This document shows positions 8,399 to 10,887 of a stretch of DNA of 10,887 nt, one piece after another. The notes beneath the pieces were generated by a model, which was not told where the DNA came from, did no database searches, and was given only the letters and a program-made list of their open reading frames with translations. A program made the position numbers and the translations under genes. Position 1 is the stretch's first letter, and every line of letters starts with the position of its first letter. The stretch comes from Chitinophagaceae bacterium (GTDB taxonomy: Bacteria; Bacteroidota; Bacteroidia; Chitinophagales; Chitinophagaceae), in assembly GCA_947472635.1 (NCBI GenBank), contig CANJDY010000063.1:1-10887 (forward strand), written 5' to 3'.

Positions 8399-8440
8399 GC
8401 AATATAAAGACTTTATTGCATAATGTAAAAAATACACAAT
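8399..8440. promoter_or_regulatory. Dyad symmetries upstream of malQ
   Basis: GCAATATAAAG (8399-8409) and CTTTATTGC (8411-8419) are an inverted repeat of nine bases per arm with a 2-nt insertion in the left arm, 24 nt before the malQ start. A second imperfect dyad, TGTA (8424-8427) and TACA (8433-8436), lies next to it, itself inside ATTG...CAAT. They may be a regulator site for malQ, but AT-rich DNA yields such dyads readily. Confidence 0.25.
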
Positions 8441-8519
8441 AAATAATTCTGTTAAATATGAAAAAGGTAAGCAGTATTTTAAAAAATGGACCTTTTAACC
8501 ACCTAAATTTAAAATATTG

Positions 8520-8560
8520 CCTACCACATTTATAAATTTGTAGGATTTGCCCTACTTTTG
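8520..8560 (+). promoter_or_regulatory. Promoter-like elements and alternating repeat before the 51-aa ORF
   Basis: Two perfect TAnnTTTG -7 elements occur on the plus strand: TAAATTTG (8533-8540) and TACTTTTG (8553-8560). The second would start transcription about 13 nt before the ATG at 8578. A standard -33 element at normal spacing is lacking for both. The pentamer CCTAC appears at 8520-8524 and 8551-8555 with its complement GTAGG between them (8540-8544). GTAGG could therefore pair with either side, and the palindrome ATTTATAAAT (8528-8537) lies in the first interval. Confidence 0.4.
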
Positions 8561-8577
8561 CCAAAATTAATTTTACA

Positions 8578-8733
8578 ATGGAAACTACAAAAAAATCTAC
8601 CGGCCTATATTGGATTCTATTTTTTGGATCTTTAGTTGCATCAGTGGTTGTTTATAAAGTTGGCGGTGGCTACTGTTCGATGGTACTTCCCTTTAATGTC
8701 ACTTTTTTTGCAAAGGCCATGGATTTGATGTAA
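8578..8733 (+). CDS. Putative small single-pass membrane protein (51 aa)
   Basis: Unrecognised ORF of 51 codons plus TAA. The N-terminus is polar and basic (K5, K6). A hydrophobic helix at about residues 10-26 (LYWILFFGSLVASVVVY) follows. Next comes a striking KVGGGYCSM turn (27-35) with the only cysteine (C33), and an amphipathic or re-entrant segment LPFNVTFFAKAMDLM to the end. The charge pattern predicts the N-terminus inside and the GGGYC segment outside the inner membrane. Two consensus -7 elements precede the ATG. The gene lies on the opposite strand to both neighbours, and its stop is 20 nt from that of tpiA, so it needs its own promoter. The composition looks like a real protein, not a chance ORF. 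I do not recognise a family and assign no function. Confidence 0.6.
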   Translation: METTKKSTGLYWILFFGSLVASVVVYKVGGGYCSMVLPFNVTFFAKAMDLM

Positions 8734-8753
8734 TTCGTTTACCTTTTAGCTTA

Positions 8754-9515
8754 TTATTGTAAACTATTGATAATAGCCGAGAACTCGGCTGCTACCAACG
8801 AGGCACCGCCTACCAATCCTCCATCTACATCCGGTTGGCCAAAGATTTCTTTTGCATTCGAAGCTTTCACACTTCCTCCATATAAAATAGAAATACTATT
8901 CGCTACTTCGTTGCCATATTGAGCAGCCAACACATTTCGGATATGGGCATGCATTTCCTGGGCTTGCTCACTAGTAGCCGTTTTTCCTGTACCAATGGCC
9001 CAAATTGGCTCATATGCGATTACAAAGCCGGTCATCCGCTCCGCAGTTAAATGAAATAGGCTTTCCTTCAACTGGTTTTCAACATAACTATTTTGAGTAC
9101 CCGCTTCGCGGATTTGTAAGGCCTCGCCGCAACAAAATATAGGCTGTAAGCCATATTCAAAACAAATTGACAATTTTTCGGCTAATAAGGCATTCGTTTC
9201 ATTAAAATATTCCCGGCGTTCACTATGGCCGATGATGACATAGGGCACTCCGATGCTTTTCAACATTTCAACACTAACTTCTCCGGTATAAGCACCTGAA
9301 ACCTTATTGGAGCAGTTTTGAGCTGCCAACGAGAAATGTTTTTTTCCTGCAATCTTTTGATTGATATTGATTAAATAGGGAAATGGAACTCCAAAAACTG
9401 CCTCCTGGTATTCTGTTAATTCAATTGGACTTGCCAATAAATCGGTTATCAAAGTTTCTGCCTGCTGGATACTCAGGTTCATTTTCCAATTAGCTGCGGC
9501 GATTTGTTTTCTCAT
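8754..9515 (-). CDS. tpiA: Triose-phosphate isomerase
   Basis: Interconverts dihydroxyacetone phosphate and glyceraldehyde 3-phosphate; cytosolic dimeric (beta/alpha)8 barrel of 253 residues, normal length. The active site is complete: N9 and K11 in AANWKMN, electrophile H97 in IIGHSERREYF, and catalytic base E169 in AYEPIWAIGTGKTAT, which includes the phosphate-gripping loop 6. The phosphate-binding LYGGSVKASN (211-220) and GGLVGGASL (232-240) are also present. It begins 10 nt after the stop of the GlmU family gene and has no promoter or Shine-Dalgarno of its own, so the two are very likely co-transcribed. It ends in tandem stops TAATAA. Confidence 0.97.
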   Translation of the reverse strand: MRKQIAAANWKMNLSIQQAETLITDLLASPIELTEYQEAVFGVPFPYLININQKIAGKKHFSLAAQNCSNKVSGAYTGEVSVEMLKSIGVPYVIIGHSERREYFNETNALLAEKLSICFEYGLQPIFCCGEALQIREAGTQNSYVENQLKESLFHLTAERMTGFVIAYEPIWAIGTGKTATSEQAQEMHAHIRNVLAAQYGNEVANSISILYGGSVKASNAKEIFGQPDVDGGLVGGASLVAAEFSAIINSLQ

Positions 9516-9525
9516 TTTTTGTATT

Positions 9526-10602
9526 TTATAGTTGCGAATAAAGTTGTTGTATGATTGTTTTTTCTTCCTCTGTCACCTTTGCACCCTTCAATTTTTTCCA
9601 GTTGCCGATATCCTCCAAAACCTTTTCAAAAATATACCTATCATTTCCCCAGGTAAAATTGTCTACAAACTTCGCTGGAAAGTTGGCCCCAAAAATATGG
9701 CAACAAACTCCAATGACTGTACCTGTATTCAAAGACGTATTGATGGCAGTTCTACTATAATCCCCCATTAAAACGCCACATTTTTCCCCTACCGGAAAAT
9801 AGTCATTCGTTCCATTGAACCATACTTTTACAACTCCGGCAGTATTTTTAAGGTTAGAGTTGGTGGTTCCAGCTCCCAAATTGCACCAAGATCCGATTAC
9901 ACTGTCCCCCAAGTAACCATCATGTGCTTTATTGCTATGGTCAAATAAAACAGCATTTTTTATTTCTCCGGCTGCGATACAAAAAGGTCCAATAGTAGTA
10001 GCCCCATACACCTTTGTACCCATTTTGAGAACGGCTCCTTCGCACAAGGCAAAGGGGCCCCGAATCATACAGCCCTCCATCATCGTAGCATTTTTTCCGA
10101 TATAAATAGGCCCCGTAGAGGCGTTCAAAATGGCATGTTCAACGATTGCCCCTGGTTCTAAAAAAATATCCCCACTGCCTACCACCCTGTTAGTGGCAGA
10201 AAGGGGTTGCGAAACCCTACTTGCTGTAATCATTTCAAAATCTTTGCGCAGTGCCCAATCATTAAATTGGAAAATTTGCCAAGGATAATCCAGCACTTTA
10301 ACTGAATCGGCATCCTCAAAAGTAGCCGACTGATTACTAGGCATCGCAACAGGGCTTGCTAAACTATCTAGCCATTCTTTGGTGGGAATGATATTTGCAG
10401 CAAAAATAGCAGTATCATCATTTCCATCGGCGGAAACATCCGAAAAATAGGCGGCACTATCGCTGTCAACCTGAAACCTAGAACAATAAGCCCATTTTTC
10501 TCGAATGGTTAAAATACCGATCCGAATATCCGCCGCATGACGAGTAGCCGTAAAAGGATACAACCCCAACTTCACTTTGGTATCATCCAGAATTATTTTC
10601 AC
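9526..10602 (-). CDS. GlmU family protein (Bacteroidota-type sugar nucleotidyltransferase/acyltransferase)
   Basis: Putative UDP-N-acetylglucosamine diphosphorylase/glucosamine-1-phosphate N-acetyltransferase, thought to replace classical GlmU in Bacteroidota (peptidoglycan and LPS precursor supply). In its 358 residues, the N-terminal part carries LYPFTATRHAADIRIGIL (14-31), diagnostic of this alternative family. It is only about 110-140 residues long and lacks the classical LAAGxGTRM loop. From about 144 to 310 it is a left-handed beta-helix of hexapeptide repeats (for example IYIGKNATMMEGCMIRGP). KAHDGYLGDSVIG (225-237) contains H227, the likely acetyltransferase base, and GAGTTNSNLKN (243-253) follows. 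The start is GTG at 10602, set by the conserved MKIILDD-type N-terminus. It lies upstream of tpiA in one transcript. Bifunctionality is family knowledge, not visible here. Confidence 0.85.
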   Translation of the reverse strand: MKIILDDTKVKLGLYPFTATRHAADIRIGILTIREKWAYCSRFQVDSDSAAYFSDVSADGNDDTAIFAANIIPTKEWLDSLASPVAMPSNQSATFEDADSVKVLDYPWQIFQFNDWALRKDFEMITASRVSQPLSATNRVVGSGDIFLEPGAIVEHAILNASTGPIYIGKNATMMEGCMIRGPFALCEGAVLKMGTKVYGATTIGPFCIAAGEIKNAVLFDHSNKAHDGYLGDSVIGSWCNLGAGTTNSNLKNTAGVVKVWFNGTNDYFPVGEKCGVLMGDYSRTAINTSLNTGTVIGVCCHIFGANFPAKFVDNFTWGNDRYIFEKVLEDIGNWKKLKGAKVTEEEKTIIQQLYSQL

Positions 10603-10606
10603 TGGT

Positions 10607-10614
10607 CAAAATTA
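10607..10614 (-). promoter_or_regulatory. -7 promoter element TAATTTTG directly before the GlmU family gene
   Basis: On the minus strand TAATTTTG fits TAnnTTTG exactly and ends 4 nt before the GTG start at 10602, the same geometry as at ltaE. Transcription would start at or next to the start codon, giving a leaderless mRNA for the GlmU family gene and tpiA. No clear -33 TTTG at about 19 nt spacing is visible. Confidence 0.35.
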
Positions 10615-10702
10615 ATCAAATTATAATCAAACTGTTGTGGTACAGATTGAATAAAATCAAAACGATCTCCGAATGCAGAATTATTTTTGGTTCAGATAAT
10701 CT

Positions 10703-10734
10703 AAAATAAAAATCCCTCCGGTAAACCGAAGGGA
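10703..10734 (-). terminator. Rho-independent terminator of rpmE2
   Basis: On the minus strand the segment 10713-10734 folds as TCCCTTCGG paired with CCGGAGGGA (one U-G wobble) around a short UUUA loop, followed by TTTTTATTTT (10703-10712). It starts about 40 nt after the rpmE2 stop and separates that gene from the GlmU family gene. Read from the plus strand the stem has a C-A mismatch and no T-run, so the minus orientation is favoured. Confidence 0.75.
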
Positions 10735-10776
10735 AGTAAGATATTGACTCGAAAAGTACAAATGGGTAACCAAATA

Positions 10777-10887
10777 CTAACCTGCTTTCTTTTCGTAACG
10801 TTTTTTAAATTTATCAATACGACCTGCAGTATCCACCAATACATTCTTACCAGTATAAAAAGGATGAGAAGTATTGGAAATTTCCAA
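10777..10887 (-). CDS. rpmE2: 50S ribosomal protein L31, type B (3' end; runs off the right edge)
   Basis: The last 36 codons plus TAG of a large-subunit ribosomal protein. The visible peptide contains [18 protein letters not shown] and [16 protein letters not shown], the conserved L31 C-terminus. Where zinc-binding L31 has a CxxC just before HPF, this one reads SNTS, so it is the cysteine-free (type B, YkgM-like) form, which works without zinc. The N-terminus lies beyond the window edge. It has its own terminator downstream. Confidence 0.93.
   Translation of the reverse strand: MEISNTSHPFYTGKNVLVDTAGRIDKFKKRYEKKAG

Noticed and set aside
8458..8535. 25-codon ORF (plus) starting MKKVSS before the 51-aa ORF
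   Set aside because: Too short, no hydrophobic segment after the basic start, and it overlaps the promoter-like elements and repeats of the better-supported ORF.
1..10887. Mobile element, CRISPR array, tRNA/rRNA or phage genes
   Set aside because: No transposase, integrase, regular spaced repeats, attachment-site pairs or RNA gene signatures were seen on either strand.

Overview
This window looks like chromosomal DNA of a Bacteroidota bacterium, most likely a Chitinophagaceae-like member. The evidence is the AT-leaning composition, start codons without Shine-Dalgarno sequences, several TAnnTTTG promoter elements typical of the phylum, the Bacteroidota-type GlmU family protein, a DPE2-like long MalQ with N-terminal starch-binding domains, and a cysteine-free (type B) ribosomal protein L31. 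Genus assignment is inference only.

Layout, left to right. Positions 1-931 (minus) hold an SOS-type umuD-umuC operon for translesion synthesis; umuC runs off the left edge. Positions 932-1177 are the region between umuD and ltaE; it contains a 48-residue single-helix membrane ORF (minus, 1017-1163) whose start lies head-to-head with ltaE. Positions 1178-3857 (plus) hold ltaE (low-specificity L-threonine aldolase) followed by pgi (glucose-6-phosphate isomerase). Converging on pgi is a WcaJ/WbaP-like polyprenyl glycosylphosphotransferase (minus, 3940-5331), which starts exopolysaccharide or O-antigen repeat units. Positions 5332-5675 are non-coding, with a clear terminator for malQ and a repeated ATCCTAT motif. 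malQ (minus, 5676-8375) is a 4-alpha-glucanotransferase. Positions 8376-8577 hold AT-rich dyads and promoter-like elements. They lead into a 51-residue membrane ORF (plus, 8578-8733) that converges on tpiA. From 8754 to the right edge, rpmE2, the GlmU family gene and tpiA all lie on the minus strand and would be transcribed in that order, but a good terminator after rpmE2 probably separates the ribosomal gene from the other two.

Functionally this is mostly housekeeping. pgi, tpiA and malQ connect glycolysis/gluconeogenesis with maltodextrin or glycogen turnover. The GlmU family protein and the glycosylphosphotransferase supply and use activated sugars for the envelope. umuDC handles damage tolerance. 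I see no mobile element, CRISPR array, tRNA, rRNA or phage gene. The least explained parts are the two small membrane ORFs, the two genes whose -7 elements sit only 4 nt before the start codon (implying leaderless mRNAs), and the short repeats and dyads in the intergenic regions. I found no clear evidence of a new multi-gene system.
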